Source of the DNA: Vibrio methylphosphonaticus
GTDB lineage: Bacteria > Pseudomonadota > Gammaproteobacteria > Enterobacterales > Vibrionaceae
DNA length: 64,000 nucleotides
Direction of reading: 5' to 3'
Assembly (NCBI RefSeq): GCF_023634655.1
Contig: NZ_JAMKMS010000004.1
Coordinates: 1-64,000, forward strand
The notes beneath the pieces were generated by a model. It saw only the letters and a list, made by a program, of their open reading frames with translations, was not told where the DNA came from and did no database searches. Each line of letters begins with the position of its first letter. Within the stretch, counting starts at the first letter, position 1. Of the stretch, positions 31,797 to 41,703 are shown one piece after another. Position numbers and translations under genes: made by a program.

Positions 31797-32783
31797 ATGA
31801 AAGCAACGGTTATTCGTACATTCGGCGTAACAGACGTATTTGAATCAGCAGAGCTAGCAAAACCAGAAGTGAAAGCTGGGCATGTGCTGGTGAAGGTTGC
31901 TGCGTCAAGTGTTAACACTATTGATATGATGATTCGTGAAATGGGTGAAGCCTTGCCATTCCACCCTCCATTGCCGGGTGTATTGGGAATGGATTTTGCT
32001 GGCACCATCGACGCTGTCGGTGCAGGTGTGACCGAGTATGCAGTGGGCGACGAAGTCTATGGGTGTGCTGGCGGTCTTGGTGAACTTCAAGGTTCTTTGG
32101 CTGAGTACATGGTCGCGGATATCGACCTAATTGCACACAAACCTACCAATCTCTCGATGCGTGAAGCTGCCGCACTGCCGTTAGTGGGTATTACGGCATA
32201 CGAAGGTTTAGCGCGTGCTGGCATTACTGCAGGTCAGAAAGTGCTCGTACATGGTGGTGCTGGTGGTGTGGGCCATGTGGCACTCCAATTAGCTCGTCAT
32301 TTTGGTACTGAAGTCTATGCGACTGGCGCTGCTGGTGAGCAAACCGATTTAATCACTGCATTAGGTGCAACGGCGATCGATTTTAAATCAGAGTCAGTGG
32401 CTGACTATGTGGAGAAGTACACGTCAGGGGCTGGTTTTGACGTTATCCTCGATTCTGTTGGTGGCGCAAACCTCAATAACTCAATTGAAGCGGCGAAGCT
32501 TAACGGTCAAATTGCGACAACGCTTGCGATGCATGAACAGGACTTAACGATGGCGCACATGAAAGGTCTGTCACTGCACGTTGTCTTTATGTTACTACCA
32601 ATGATTTATAACGTGGGTCGCGCAGAGCACGGTAAGATCTTAAAAGCGCTCGCTAAGATTGTAGAAGCGGGTGCTCTAAAACCCGTACTTGATGTCGAAG
32701 CGTTTTCTCTTGAAGAAGCAGGTAAAGCGCATGATCGTCTGGCAAGCGGTCAAGCAATGGGTAAAGTGGTCGTGAGCCTCTAA
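31797..32783 (+). CDS. Zinc-independent quinone oxidoreductase-like MDR protein
   Basis: A 328-residue medium-chain dehydrogenase/reductase. The N-terminal GroES-like domain includes VKVAASSVNTIDMMIREMGE and GVLGMDFAGTIDAVGAGV. The cofactor domain has VLVHGGAGGVGHVALQLARH, the NADPH-binding motif AxxGxxG form of quinone oxidoreductases. The structural-zinc cysteines and catalytic His/Cys of alcohol dehydrogenases are missing, consistent with NADPH:quinone or enone reduction. The start at 31797 is chosen because AGAGG precedes it; the upstream TTG at 31788 is unlikely. A terminator follows at 32804. Confidence 0.88.
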   Translation: MKATVIRTFGVTDVFESAELAKPEVKAGHVLVKVAASSVNTIDMMIREMGEALPFHPPLPGVLGMDFAGTIDAVGAGVTEYAVGDEVYGCAGGLGELQGSLAEYMVADIDLIAHKPTNLSMREAAALPLVGITAYEGLARAGITAGQKVLVHGGAGGVGHVALQLARHFGTEVYATGAAGEQTDLITALGATAIDFKSESVADYVEKYTSGAGFDVILDSVGGANLNNSIEAAKLNGQIATTLAMHEQDLTMAHMKGLSLHVVFMLLPMIYNVGRAEHGKILKALAKIVEAGALKPVLDVEAFSLEEAGKAHDRLASGQAMGKVVVSL

Positions 32784-32803
32784 TTCGTTACTCAATTACC
32801 TTT

Positions 32804-32830
32804 AAAGGCCTGCATTGTGTAGGCCTTTTT
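32804..32830 (+). terminator. Terminator of the quinone oxidoreductase gene
   Basis: AAAGGCCT and AGGCCTTT form an 8-bp stem with a 9-base loop and a T run. Confidence 0.85.
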
Positions 32831-32877
32831 GTTGTCACAGCGTCTCCCTTCAATGCGGTGACTATGTTGAGATTGCC

Positions 32878-34227
32878 ATGCCCTTATTCTCTCCAATTTT
32901 AAAGCTCATTCTGGAACGAACACTGCCGCTAACGGTAGGAATGTTTGCCATCATGTTAGTACAACTAGTGGATTCGGTTTTTATCGGCATGCTGGGGCTT
33001 GATGAGCTCGCGGTGCATGGCATTACTCTGCCTTTTCAGACGGCGATCATTGGCGTCCAAGTAGGAATTGGCGTCGCAGCAACCTCGATTATCTCACAAG
33101 CGTGCGGCGCCAAAAATAGAGAACAATCAACCTCGACGGCAACCATCACTCTATGGATGGGGACGGGCTTTATCTCGCTTGTGTGCGTCGGGTTTTGGTT
33201 ACTAAAAGCACCGATTTTGAGTGTGTTTATATCATCAGATGTGACCGAACAACATTTGAGTACTCTGGCCGAGATCTTCTATCGTTATTGGCCTGTTTGG
33301 CTACTTAGTGCTGTGTCGGTGGCGGTACTTTATCTATTAACCTGTATATTTCGAGCCAATGGAGACACCAAAACGACCGGACGCATGTTTTTACTGGCAA
33401 GCATCATCAATCTTATCTTAGACCCCGTTCTTATGTTTGGGTTGGAGATGGGGATTATTGGTGCGGCGATAGCGTCGACGATTGGCTATGCTTGTTGTGC
33501 TGTCTATATGTTTATTAAAGCACGGCGGTGGGGTTGGTTAAACGCTCTTTCCTCGTGTTTTTCTACCTTACGCTTTGTTGCTGAGTTAGCACGAATGAGC
33601 GCGGCGACGATCGTGAACCAGTTGCTTCCTTCGGTGAGTGCTTTTATATGTATGATGCTGATATCGAGAATCAGTACAGACTCGATTGCGTTTTGGAGTT
33701 TGTTAGCCCGATTAGAGAGCTTCTTACTGGTGTTTACGCTGGCTCTCACTATGTCAGTCCCGCCAATGATTGGGCGTTACCTAGGTGAGAATGGCCAAGG
33801 TAAGATTGGTCAGGTGTTGTCTTCTGCGAGTCAATTCCTGATCTTGTTTCACCTTGTGATGGCATTGGTACTCGCGTTGTTGTCTCCTTGGCTCATTCCT
33901 CTTATCAGCAATGAAGAGGTCATACAGAACTGGTTTATCGTTGCGGTCTGGGTTATGCCGTTTAGCTACGCACCTCTTGGGTTATGCATGTTGGTGGTAT
34001 CGGTATTGAATGCACTTGGTGAACCAAGTCAGGCACTTAGAGTTTCTATGGCTCGATTATTCCTATTCTATGTGCCCGCAGTTTGGGTGGGTGCATCAAT
34101 AGGGGGCATTCTCAGTGTGGTGTACGCGGCGAGCGTTGCTAACATCTTGGCTGGGGTTTATGCTTGGTTTAAGTTGAAAGAAGTCATTAACGCACCAGTC
34201 ACGACAGCACAACGTATTGAAATATAG
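32878..34227 (+). CDS. MATE-family multidrug efflux protein
   Basis: A 449-residue carrier with 12 helices in two related halves. Early sequence PLTVGMFAIMLVQLVDSVFI followed by GMLGLDELAVHGI is the MATE first-helix region (the family's D-x-x-FIG turn), and GIGVAATSIISQACGAKNRE is the family's conserved loop after helix 2. ANGDTKTTGRMFLLASIINL and LDPVLMFG complete the helix 4-6 signature. It exports cationic or aromatic compounds using sodium or protons. The start at 32878 is preferred over one 63 bp upstream, which overlaps the upstream terminator. The LysR gene follows after 12 bp, so the two are probably cotranscribed. Confidence 0.92.
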   Translation: MPLFSPILKLILERTLPLTVGMFAIMLVQLVDSVFIGMLGLDELAVHGITLPFQTAIIGVQVGIGVAATSIISQACGAKNREQSTSTATITLWMGTGFISLVCVGFWLLKAPILSVFISSDVTEQHLSTLAEIFYRYWPVWLLSAVSVAVLYLLTCIFRANGDTKTTGRMFLLASIINLILDPVLMFGLEMGIIGAAIASTIGYACCAVYMFIKARRWGWLNALSSCFSTLRFVAELARMSAATIVNQLLPSVSAFICMMLISRISTDSIAFWSLLARLESFLLVFTLALTMSVPPMIGRYLGENGQGKIGQVLSSASQFLILFHLVMALVLALLSPWLIPLISNEEVIQNWFIVAVWVMPFSYAPLGLCMLVVSVLNALGEPSQALRVSMARLFLFYVPAVWVGASIGGILSVVYAASVANILAGVYAWFKLKEVINAPVTTAQRIEI

Positions 34228-34239
34228 GGGATTTTTATA

Positions 34240-35145
34240 ATGAATATTGAGCACCTGCGGCTATTTTTGCGTATTGCATCCACACATAACATCAGCCAAG
34301 CAGGTAACGAATTAGGTTTGTCCGCACCGGTCGCCAGTATGCATATCAATAAACTGGAAGAAAGTATTGGTGCGAGGCTGATTCATAGAACCACCCGTAA
34401 AGTCTCACTGACTGAAGAGGGCGAAACACTACTGCCTTATGCTGAAGAGATCATCAGCACTGTCGATGCTGCACAAGCAACGGTAGGTTCAGGAAAAGTG
34501 TGCCCGAAAGGAACCGTAAGGATCACGGCCCCCGCATCCTTCGGTCGAATGCATTTAATGCCTGCGTTAAAAGGCTTTCTCGCTCAATATCCTGAACTCT
34601 CAGTCGATATTCGCCTTTCAGATTCAATGGTGGACTTAGTCGAAGGTGGCTTTGATGTCGCTATTCGTAATGCCGACTTAAAAGATTCTACCTTAATCGC
34701 TAAAAAGCTTGCCTCTGATAAGCGCATTATGTGTGCATCTCCTGACTACATTGCAACGCATGGTACACCGACACATCCATCTGAACTTAAGCAGCATACA
34801 TGTATCAATCATGCTGGCCTTGAGTCTTGGACATTTGATACACCGGAAGGTGTGCAGCACGTTAAAGTGAAAGGGAAAATTAAGGTCGACCACGGCGAAG
34901 CGGTAAGAGACGCAGCTGTTGATGGGATGGGTATTGCCATGTGCGCTACATGGATTGCCTATCAACATCTAAGAGACGGAAGCTTGGTCCAAGTGCTTGA
35001 TGAGTATGCCTTGATTGATAACTCGGCGATTTGGGCGGTTTACCCAAGTTCAAGATTGCTCGCGCCTAAGGTGCGAGCCTTTATTGATTATTGCTCTGAA
35101 TACTACGGTAACCCACCTTATTGGGAGTTAACTGAATCTGACTAG
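34240..35145 (+). CDS. LysR-family transcriptional regulator (CrgA-like)
   Basis: A 301-residue LysR regulator. The winged helix-turn-helix covers residues 1-60 (LRLFLRIASTHNISQAGNEL, SAPVASMHINKLEESIGARL, then IHRTTRKVSLTEEG, the wing form typical of the CrgA/AaeR branch). The effector domain includes RITAPASFGRMHLMPALKGF and GFDVAIRNADLKDSTL, also common in this branch. It lies 12 bp after the MATE pump gene on the same strand, so it may regulate that pump, though LysR genes more often diverge from their targets. Confidence 0.9.
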   Translation: MNIEHLRLFLRIASTHNISQAGNELGLSAPVASMHINKLEESIGARLIHRTTRKVSLTEEGETLLPYAEEIISTVDAAQATVGSGKVCPKGTVRITAPASFGRMHLMPALKGFLAQYPELSVDIRLSDSMVDLVEGGFDVAIRNADLKDSTLIAKKLASDKRIMCASPDYIATHGTPTHPSELKQHTCINHAGLESWTFDTPEGVQHVKVKGKIKVDHGEAVRDAAVDGMGIAMCATWIAYQHLRDGSLVQVLDEYALIDNSAIWAVYPSSRLLAPKVRAFIDYCSEYYGNPPYWELTESD

Positions 35146-35192
35146 TGCGACCCAAGTACGCTCTATGAGCCATCGGTGCATTGCCATCACAA

Positions 35193-36038
35193 TTATTGGT
35201 ATTGATTGTTTTGAATAACCGAGCGCAACGTATCTCGAACGTGTTGGTGATCAGTATCATTGATAAAACGTCGGTGATAGATCATACGATAATGGACATT
35301 TCGGAGCTCTAGTGGGATATCAAACACCTTTAAATTAAGCATAGGTGCCATGTGGTTGGCTAAAGATAGAGTAGATGCACCAAGAAGGTTTGTTGTCGCC
35401 GTGAGTGACAACATACTAGAAACGGAACCGGTTTCTGCCTTGATATTTCTTGATGTGATGGGCTTTTCGGCCAGAAAATCCATCATATTGACTTGGTTAC
35501 GGCGTATTTTCAGCGCAATATGACCCATTTCAAAATACTGCTCATAAGAGAGGCTATCTCCTATCTCTGGATGATCCTTGCGACAGACGCAAACGGCGGG
35601 TTCGTTGAAGATATCTTCTACAATGTGCGATTGGCTTTTACTCGTCGCAAAGTCGATAGCTAAGTGCACTTTTTGTGAATCTATATCCGCGAGTATCTGC
35701 GATTCACTTAATGGTGCTTCAATAAAAGATAATCCGGGTAAATCGCAAACTAAGTGCATTAGGCTTTCAGCGCAGTACACTTTGGTGATTTCTTGCTTCT
35801 TCTCGATGGTTTCAAGAATGGCCAGGGGCGTCTCTATCTTATCTGCAAGCGAGACTGCTGCGCCCGTCGGCGCGATACCTCTTCCCGACCGGACGAATAG
35901 AGCTTTGCCAACGACGGCTTCCAGCCTTTTGAGCGCCGCGCTAACGGCAGGTTGCGTCAGGCCCAGTTCTTCAGAAGCTAAAGTAATCGAGCGATGTCGA
36001 TAGACGGCGTTAAACGTAGAGAGAAGATTGAGATCCAT
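35193..36038 (-). CDS. LysR-family transcriptional regulator
   Basis: A 281-residue LysR regulator: MDLNLLSTFNAVYRHRSITL and EELGLTQPAVSAALKRLEAV form the helix-turn-helix, with the wing LFVRSGRGIAPTGAA. The effector domain is similar in length and style to the regulator at 26077 (both have a wing R-x-GRG-x-x-PT), so the two may be distant paralogues. It converges with the LysR gene at 34240 (47-bp gap). An 845-bp gap separates it from the porin gene, and its target is unclear. Confidence 0.87.
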   Translation of the reverse strand: MDLNLLSTFNAVYRHRSITLASEELGLTQPAVSAALKRLEAVVGKALFVRSGRGIAPTGAAVSLADKIETPLAILETIEKKQEITKVYCAESLMHLVCDLPGLSFIEAPLSESQILADIDSQKVHLAIDFATSKSQSHIVEDIFNEPAVCVCRKDHPEIGDSLSYEQYFEMGHIALKIRRNQVNMMDFLAEKPITSRNIKAETGSVSSMLSLTATTNLLGASTLSLANHMAPMLNLKVFDIPLELRNVHYRMIYHRRFINDTDHQHVRDTLRSVIQNNQYQ

Positions 36039-36883
36039 AACAATCTGATATATTGGATGATGTTTTCTATCCTAGCAGAGCGTAGAGGCCTGTCAATTTA
36101 ACTATTATTGGTGGGCATGCTTCACAATATCCTTGGAAATCATTCTTACTCTTTGCCATGAATAAAGCCTGAGCCGAAACGTTGGCTAGTCTTTTCCTAG
36201 TCCGAATAAGACAGAGTAAAATGAAACGGTCTAAGTTCGCATAATGGCATTTTATTGCGAGTAATCGTTAGATGATGAAGAGATATTGATGTCAGAGGTA
36301 GGGGTATTAAATGTATTCACCATCGGTCAATTATACAGAGTCTATGCGAGTGTATATTAGTATCTAACTACGGTGTTAATTTATAAAATGTTATTGCATT
36401 TCTTAATTTATTAAAAAAGGTTTGGATTTTATTTAGCGTTGTATGCGGCAATATACGTGATCGTAATTATTGTGATGCTTGTCTTGAAATGGATTAAAGC
36501 TGGAGATTATGACAGAGAATCAAGATAGCGATCACTATGCGTTATTGATAATTGTATATAAACTGGGCGTACTTACTCACATGAAGATACAATAAATGTC
36601 GCACTTACTATCTGCAATCGAGCTTTGTGTTTTGCGTAATTGTCTCCAGTTATCATTTTGGTACAACCAAGATTATCGACTCACTCACGATCATCCTACT
36701 GACTAACACTCGTTAGTGCTTTGTGCTGCCTGCACAAAGAGCTTTACAAACTTTTACGGATACTTCAGCGATTCAATGATTAATTTGAAGCGTTACGTTT
36801 GTATTGTTTGAAATAAATATTTTCTCCTGTGGCTCAATAAAAATTGGGCACGTACCCCTGTACTTGAAATTTGGAAAATAATA
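36039..36883. other. 845-bp gap upstream of the porin gene
   Basis: AT-rich sequence without a convincing gene. Two neighbouring hairpins occur: ACTAAC/GTTAGT (36702-36717) and CTTTGTGC/GCACAAAG (36719-36739). The final 140 bp must contain the porin promoter and leader. The length is unusual for a simple promoter and could hold a small RNA or several regulator sites. Confidence 0.5.
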
Positions 36884-37969
36884 ATGAAACTAAATATTCT
36901 AGCGACAGCTATTGCTGCTTTTTGTGTAAGTTCTCAAGCTACGGCTTATACAGTCTATGAAGATGATGTTAATAAGTTTGATATTGGCGGTGCATTTGTT
37001 GTTGATATTTTTAAACCTACTTCGGATATGGATGCTATTTTTTATACTAGCCGTTCTACATTTAATCTGGCGTTTGAAAGAGACTTAGGTAACAACTGGT
37101 CCAGTGACGTGAAATTGGAGTGGGATAACTTTTTAAACGCACCGTCTTCAGGCGTTGGTCATAATGGTGATAACTTTCGTAATCGGCTTGGTTATATCTC
37201 GTTAAATAATGAGTCACTAGGTAGCATCCGTATTGGTAAGCAGTGGTCGGCATACCATGATGTCGCCAAGTACATGGATAATTTGATCATCATCGATCCC
37301 GATGCGACGCCAATTTACAGTGATGGCCGTGATGGTGGCTTCTTAGCAACAGGACGTGGTGATAATCTTGTGGCGTATCGTAATACGTTGGGTGGGCTGA
37401 ACCTTTCTGCGCATTATGGATTTGGCAGTAGCAGCGAAACCTCGGACATTGACCGTGATTATAACGTTGCAGCCGCAGCAAGTTACGACTTCGACTCGGG
37501 TGTGAGTCTTGGTGCGACGTACTTACAAAACAAGGTGTATGTAGACAATAATGCGCCAGTCATGAATCTAAAGGATGGCGACACTCAAGACGCGATTTCA
37601 GCAGGTGCTCAGTACGCTCAAGGTCCACTAAAAGTGGCGGCCATGTACACCCAAGGCACTAAGGTACACAAAGCCGGTTTACTTGGACATTCTGATTTAG
37701 AGTATGCGGATGCGAACGGTATTGATGTTTATGCTCACTACATGTTTGATATCGGCCTTCGTCCTTATGCTTATTATTCTAACTTAGATTTTGATGACTC
37801 CGAAGCAGGTGTGACGGGAGATAGACAGGTTTATGCGTTAGGTTTGACCTACCATTACAGCCCGAAAATGATGGTGACCGCTGAGTTTAAACGCAACGTG
37901 GTCGATGATTTGGCTCTAGGAAGTGTTAGTGACAATGGCGGCGGTTTTAACGCCATCTACGCGTTCTAG
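36884..37969 (+). CDS. Gram-negative general porin (OmpU/OmpC-like)
   Basis: A 361-residue outer-membrane porin with a signal peptide ending SQATAYTVYE. The mature protein begins with a strand (FDIGGAFVVDIF), shows alternating aromatic strands, carries GSIRIGKQWSAYHDVAKYMD and DPDATPIYSDGRDGGFLATG, consistent with the loop-3 constriction, and ends FNAIYAF with the C-terminal Phe needed for barrel assembly. It should form a trimeric diffusion pore. It is not obviously OmpU itself. It is monocistronic, with a long upstream region and a strong terminator 12 bp after its stop. Confidence 0.88.
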   Translation: MKLNILATAIAAFCVSSQATAYTVYEDDVNKFDIGGAFVVDIFKPTSDMDAIFYTSRSTFNLAFERDLGNNWSSDVKLEWDNFLNAPSSGVGHNGDNFRNRLGYISLNNESLGSIRIGKQWSAYHDVAKYMDNLIIIDPDATPIYSDGRDGGFLATGRGDNLVAYRNTLGGLNLSAHYGFGSSSETSDIDRDYNVAAAASYDFDSGVSLGATYLQNKVYVDNNAPVMNLKDGDTQDAISAGAQYAQGPLKVAAMYTQGTKVHKAGLLGHSDLEYADANGIDVYAHYMFDIGLRPYAYYSNLDFDDSEAGVTGDRQVYALGLTYHYSPKMMVTAEFKRNVVDDLALGSVSDNGGGFNAIYAF

Positions 37970-37980
37970 TATCGATGTTA

Positions 37981-38012
37981 TAAGGCGAACAGCAATGAGT
38001 TCGCCTTATTTT
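37981..38012 (+). terminator. Terminator of the porin gene
   Basis: TAAGGCGAAC and GTTCGCCTTA form a perfect 10-bp stem with an 8-base loop, followed by TTTTCT. The rest of the 351-bp gap to 38320 shows nothing clear. Confidence 0.85.
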
Positions 38013-38320
38013 CTAGAGGAGCATTATCGATATATTGAACGTAAAGGTAACGATCGGCACTGGGTACCGGAGTGCAGTGAAATCCCTTCTTGTATATTGT
38101 TAGCAAATACAAAAAGGCGAAAAATTCACTAGAGTTACGGGTTGAGGTTCTCTACACTGTTTGCCGAATGCTGTTAGCTTGCCGGTCTTTCAGGGACAAT
38201 GCGTTGCTATCAGTGTTTGCAGCTAATGGCGATCGTAGCGAGTGAATGCTCGTAAGTAATGAGTAATCGTCGCTAATATTGGTCATGTTTTGGCATTGAA
38301 TAGACGGTAAAGAAACCATT

Positions 38321-38815
38321 TTGACGCAACGTTTTTTCTCTGATTTTCGAGAGAAGTCATTACACAAAAAAGCAAAATTCGCTTTGACCTTAACGGTTTG
38401 GGTGCTGTTTGTGTGTTTGATGCAAAATAGTGGTGTTTTGAAAGTGTGTTCGTTGCCGACGGGTATGAGTGGCGTATCCACGGTTGGAACGGCGCCTGCT
38501 CACCTTCAGAAAAATATGAACACTACGCTGCACGCGCGTTCCCTGAGTGGTTTGTCACCGGATAGCGCACAGTTAACGGATACAACCTCGTCGAGACAAA
38601 CTGGCGATCAGCAAGCGAATGAAGAGTGTCACCTATCTAGCCAGTTACTGACTTTCCATATCTTTGATCTTGATAGCCTTTGGCTGATTACTCTTGTTGT
38701 AATGGTTCTCGCTCTGGGTGTTTACCGTGTTCAGCGAATCCCGTTTACCCCTTTTACCGAGCCTATTTTTAGTCGTTATCGGATCCACCTCCGGCACTGC
38801 ACTTTTCAAGAATAG
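38321..38815 (+). CDS. ScsA-like two-helix protein upstream of scsB
   Basis: A 164-residue protein starting at TTG with GGTAAAG upstream. It has an N-terminal helix (FALTLTVWVLFVCLMQNSGV), a polar periplasmic stretch of about 75 residues and a second helix (WLITLVVMVLALGVY), ending in RIHLRHCTFQE. It has a few cysteines (Cys41, Cys43, Cys102, Cys160 or so) but no CXXC. Position directly before the DsbD-like gene matches scsA, a copper-tolerance gene whose product is a small membrane protein, but sequence relationship could not be confirmed. It may be a metal-sensing or redox accessory. Confidence 0.6.
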   Translation: MTQRFFSDFREKSLHKKAKFALTLTVWVLFVCLMQNSGVLKVCSLPTGMSGVSTVGTAPAHLQKNMNTTLHARSLSGLSPDSAQLTDTTSSRQTGDQQANEECHLSSQLLTFHIFDLDSLWLITLVVMVLALGVYRVQRIPFTPFTEPIFSRYRIHLRHCTFQE

Positions 38816-38896
38816 CGATTCCAAAAATAAACAAACATTTCCGTATTGGGTTGTTAACTACGCCCGACACGTTGTCATTTTATTTTAGGAACATTA

Positions 38897-41113
38897 ATGA
38901 AAAAACGAAACGAATACCCACGTTCAGTAGCGCAACTACTGGCGTCATTTGTGTTTGGTCTTTGGTTTTTGAGTACATTAGTACTCAGTCCTTTGGCATT
39001 AGCCAATTCCTCTTCTTTGCCTGTAGTCCAAACCTTAGTCAGTCATGATATCGAGGCCAAGTCGCAGGTACATCAGCAAGCCGTCGCCGAAACAGGGTGG
39101 CTCACCAATGATTTCCATTCCCATGTTGAAACGCGAGTAGTACTGACCGGGCAAGTTGATGAGCAAACTAGAACCGTTGAAGGCTTTTTAGAAGTTCGTT
39201 TATCCGGTGACTGGAAAACGTATTGGCGCTCTCCCGGAGAAGGGGGGATTGCCCCGTCAATGGATTGGCAGGCATCGAGTAACGTTAAAGCGATAAACTG
39301 GGAGTGGCCTTATCCTCATCGTTTTGAGCTCTTAGGTTTAGAGACGCTAGGCTACAAGCATGATGTGACTTTTCCTCTTCATATTGAAGTGAACGATCTT
39401 GATACACCAGTGAGGTTGTCTGCGACGGCAACGATTTCCAGTTGTACAACCGTGTGTGTATTAACCGACTTCCCAATAGATCTGACGTTCACGCCTAGTG
39501 AATTGACAGTGTCAGATACCGCTATGTATCAATATGCGCAAGCGATGAGCTTAGTCCCGAAAAGCTCACCGCTGATCGATGACATTGAGGCGGTTTGGGA
39601 TGCATCTCGCCAAGCGTTACAGGTGACGGTGATGAACTCAAGAAGTTGGAATCAACCGGATCTGTTAATTGATAGCCTCGATGAAGCCGTTGAAGATTAT
39701 TCATTTTTATCGCCCACGATTCATGTCGAAGGCGAAAAAGCCGTCGCGACGTTTAAGGTGACGAGTTGGTTAGGGGACCCGGATTTAGAATCGCGTTCGA
39801 TTTTAATTACCATGATCGATGAAAACTTGTTGGCGGAGCAGGCTGTGACGGTAAAGAGTGGTGTTATTACCGATAATGATACCTCGAATTCTTTATCTTC
39901 TGCGTCAATGGTATCGATGCTTGGTTTTGCATTACTGGGCGGCTTGATACTCAACATTATGCCTTGTGTGTTCCCGGTGTTAGGGATGAAATTGAGTCAT
40001 GTTATCTCTGCGGCAACGTCTGAGAAAAAGCAAGTACGTGCTCAGTTTGTTGCTTCATCAATGGGAATCGTTACGTCATTTTTGCTACTGGCCTTGTTTA
40101 TCACTGCGTTGAAATGGTCGGGGTCGAGCATTGGCTGGGGGATCCAATTTCAAAGCGGTGGCTTTATTGCCTTTATGGTGCTGATTACCGGCTTGTTTGG
40201 TGCCAATATGCTGGGGTTATTTGAGCTTCGGTTACCGAGTTCAATGAACACTTGGATGGCAACAAAAGGCGATAACTCTTATATCGGTCATTTCGTGCAA
40301 GGTATGTTTGCCACACTGCTGGCCACCCCGTGTTCTGCACCATTTTTAGGTACAGCAGTGGCGTTTGCACTTGCGACTAGCACTGGTGCCACGTTCGCAA
40401 TCTTTACCGCTCTTGGTTTAGGGATGGCGTTGCCGTGGATTCTTATCGCGCTGTTTCCCAGTTTGGTGTCGTGGTTACCTAAGCCAGGAGCGTGGATGAA
40501 TCGAGTGAAAATCGTATTCGGTTCGATGATGTTGTTGACGTCGACTTGGCTAATGTCTTTGCTAAGCCATCACCTACCGCCATTTTGGGTTGGAGTATTG
40601 GCATTGGCGGCGCTGGTATGGTTATTTTTGCGCGTTAAAGCCTGTTATGGCGATAAACCTGCGTTATTGCTCGGTGGTGTGAGCATTATGGCGCTGGCGG
40701 GCGGGCTAATGATTGGCAGTATGACTGCCGACCGCTGGGCAACACCATTGCCTCCTGAACCTGACTGGGTGGCGCTGTCCACCACGCGGATTGCCGATGA
40801 AGTGGCAGCAGGGAACACGGTTTTTGTCGACGTGACGGCCGATTGGTGCATTACCTGTAAAGCCAATAAAATTGGGGTCATTCTTCAACCTCCGGTTTAT
40901 GACACTTTGCAACAAGCTGATGTGGTTGCGATGAAGGGGGACTGGACCACGCCAAGTGACGACGTCACTGCCTTTCTTCGTTTTTATGGTCGATACGGTG
41001 TGCCTTTTAACATTGTGTTTGGCCCCAATGCCCCTGAAGGCATCCCTTTGCCTGTCATTCTCACCGATGACGGTGTGCTCAATGCGATTTCTAAAGCGCA
41101 AGGTGAACCGTAA
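38897..41113 (+). CDS. scsB: ScsB-like protein-disulfide reductase (DsbD family)
   Basis: A 738-residue membrane protein. After a signal sequence (FVFGLWFLSTLVLSPLALAN) comes an N-terminal periplasmic domain of about 270 residues with CTTVC, unlike the DsbD alpha domain and typical of ScsB. The central eight-helix DsbD domain has NIMPCVFPVLGMKLSH and LATPCSAPFLGTAVAF, with the redox-active cysteines. The C-terminal thioredoxin domain has DWCITCKAN. It carries electrons from cytosolic thioredoxin across the inner membrane to periplasmic partners, here probably ScsC and ScsD. Its stop shares a base with the ScsD-like start (TAATG). Confidence 0.9.
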   Translation: MKKRNEYPRSVAQLLASFVFGLWFLSTLVLSPLALANSSSLPVVQTLVSHDIEAKSQVHQQAVAETGWLTNDFHSHVETRVVLTGQVDEQTRTVEGFLEVRLSGDWKTYWRSPGEGGIAPSMDWQASSNVKAINWEWPYPHRFELLGLETLGYKHDVTFPLHIEVNDLDTPVRLSATATISSCTTVCVLTDFPIDLTFTPSELTVSDTAMYQYAQAMSLVPKSSPLIDDIEAVWDASRQALQVTVMNSRSWNQPDLLIDSLDEAVEDYSFLSPTIHVEGEKAVATFKVTSWLGDPDLESRSILITMIDENLLAEQAVTVKSGVITDNDTSNSLSSASMVSMLGFALLGGLILNIMPCVFPVLGMKLSHVISAATSEKKQVRAQFVASSMGIVTSFLLLALFITALKWSGSSIGWGIQFQSGGFIAFMVLITGLFGANMLGLFELRLPSSMNTWMATKGDNSYIGHFVQGMFATLLATPCSAPFLGTAVAFALATSTGATFAIFTALGLGMALPWILIALFPSLVSWLPKPGAWMNRVKIVFGSMMLLTSTWLMSLLSHHLPPFWVGVLALAALVWLFLRVKACYGDKPALLLGGVSIMALAGGLMIGSMTADRWATPLPPEPDWVALSTTRIADEVAAGNTVFVDVTADWCITCKANKIGVILQPPVYDTLQQADVVAMKGDWTTPSDDVTAFLRFYGRYGVPFNIVFGPNAPEGIPLPVILTDDGVLNAISKAQGEP

Positions 41114-41640
41114 TGTGGTCACGTAAAAAATCGGATAAGGCATCAGTCAAAGGTTGGCGTCGGCATGTGCGCGAGTGGGGGACGATAGCCGTTGTTATGG
41201 TGTTAGTGACGATAGCTGTTGACCATTATCGCACTCGTGATATGCCTCAAATAGACTTACCAGCATTAAGTGGTGAGACGCTAGATGGTCAGTGGATTGA
41301 TGTCGTCGAACAGAGTAAACAGGCGCCAGTTATTGTTTATTTTTGGGCAACGTGGTGCCCGGCATGTAAGTTTGTCACGCCAACTATTGATTGGTTTGAT
41401 GGTCCTTATAGCGTGGTCGGCGTGTCGACCATGTCGGGGTCAGATGCTCGAGTGAGTCACTTTATGGCCGGGCAAGATAAACACTTTTCGAACATTAATG
41501 ATCCCAAAGGGCAACGAATGCGTGAGTGGGGAATTACGGCAACGCCCACCATTGTGATTATTAAAGATGGAAAAATAGCATCAACAACGACAGGTGTGAC
41601 GACACCAATGGGCTTATTTGCTCGTTTGGTCATGCTTTAA
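41113..41640 (+). CDS. scsD: ScsD-like membrane-anchored thioredoxin (TlpA-type)
   Basis: A 175-residue protein with a basic N-terminus, a single anchor helix at about residues 19-37 (TIAVVMVLVTIAVDHY) and a periplasmic thioredoxin-like domain. The active site is FWATWCPACKFVTP, WCPAC with two cysteines, and ITATPTIVIIKDGKIAST carries the cis-proline. It fits ScsD/TlpA proteins that reduce periplasmic disulfides. It is translationally coupled to scsB and lies between scsB and scsC, whereas the Salmonella order is B-C-D. Confidence 0.85.
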   Translation: MWSRKKSDKASVKGWRRHVREWGTIAVVMVLVTIAVDHYRTRDMPQIDLPALSGETLDGQWIDVVEQSKQAPVIVYFWATWCPACKFVTPTIDWFDGPYSVVGVSTMSGSDARVSHFMAGQDKHFSNINDPKGQRMREWGITATPTIVIIKDGKIASTTTGVTTPMGLFARLVML

Positions 41641-41703
41641 ATAACGATCAAGATTGAGTCTCTACATGTCGTGACGATGTCACGATATTTAAATGGATAA
41701 CTA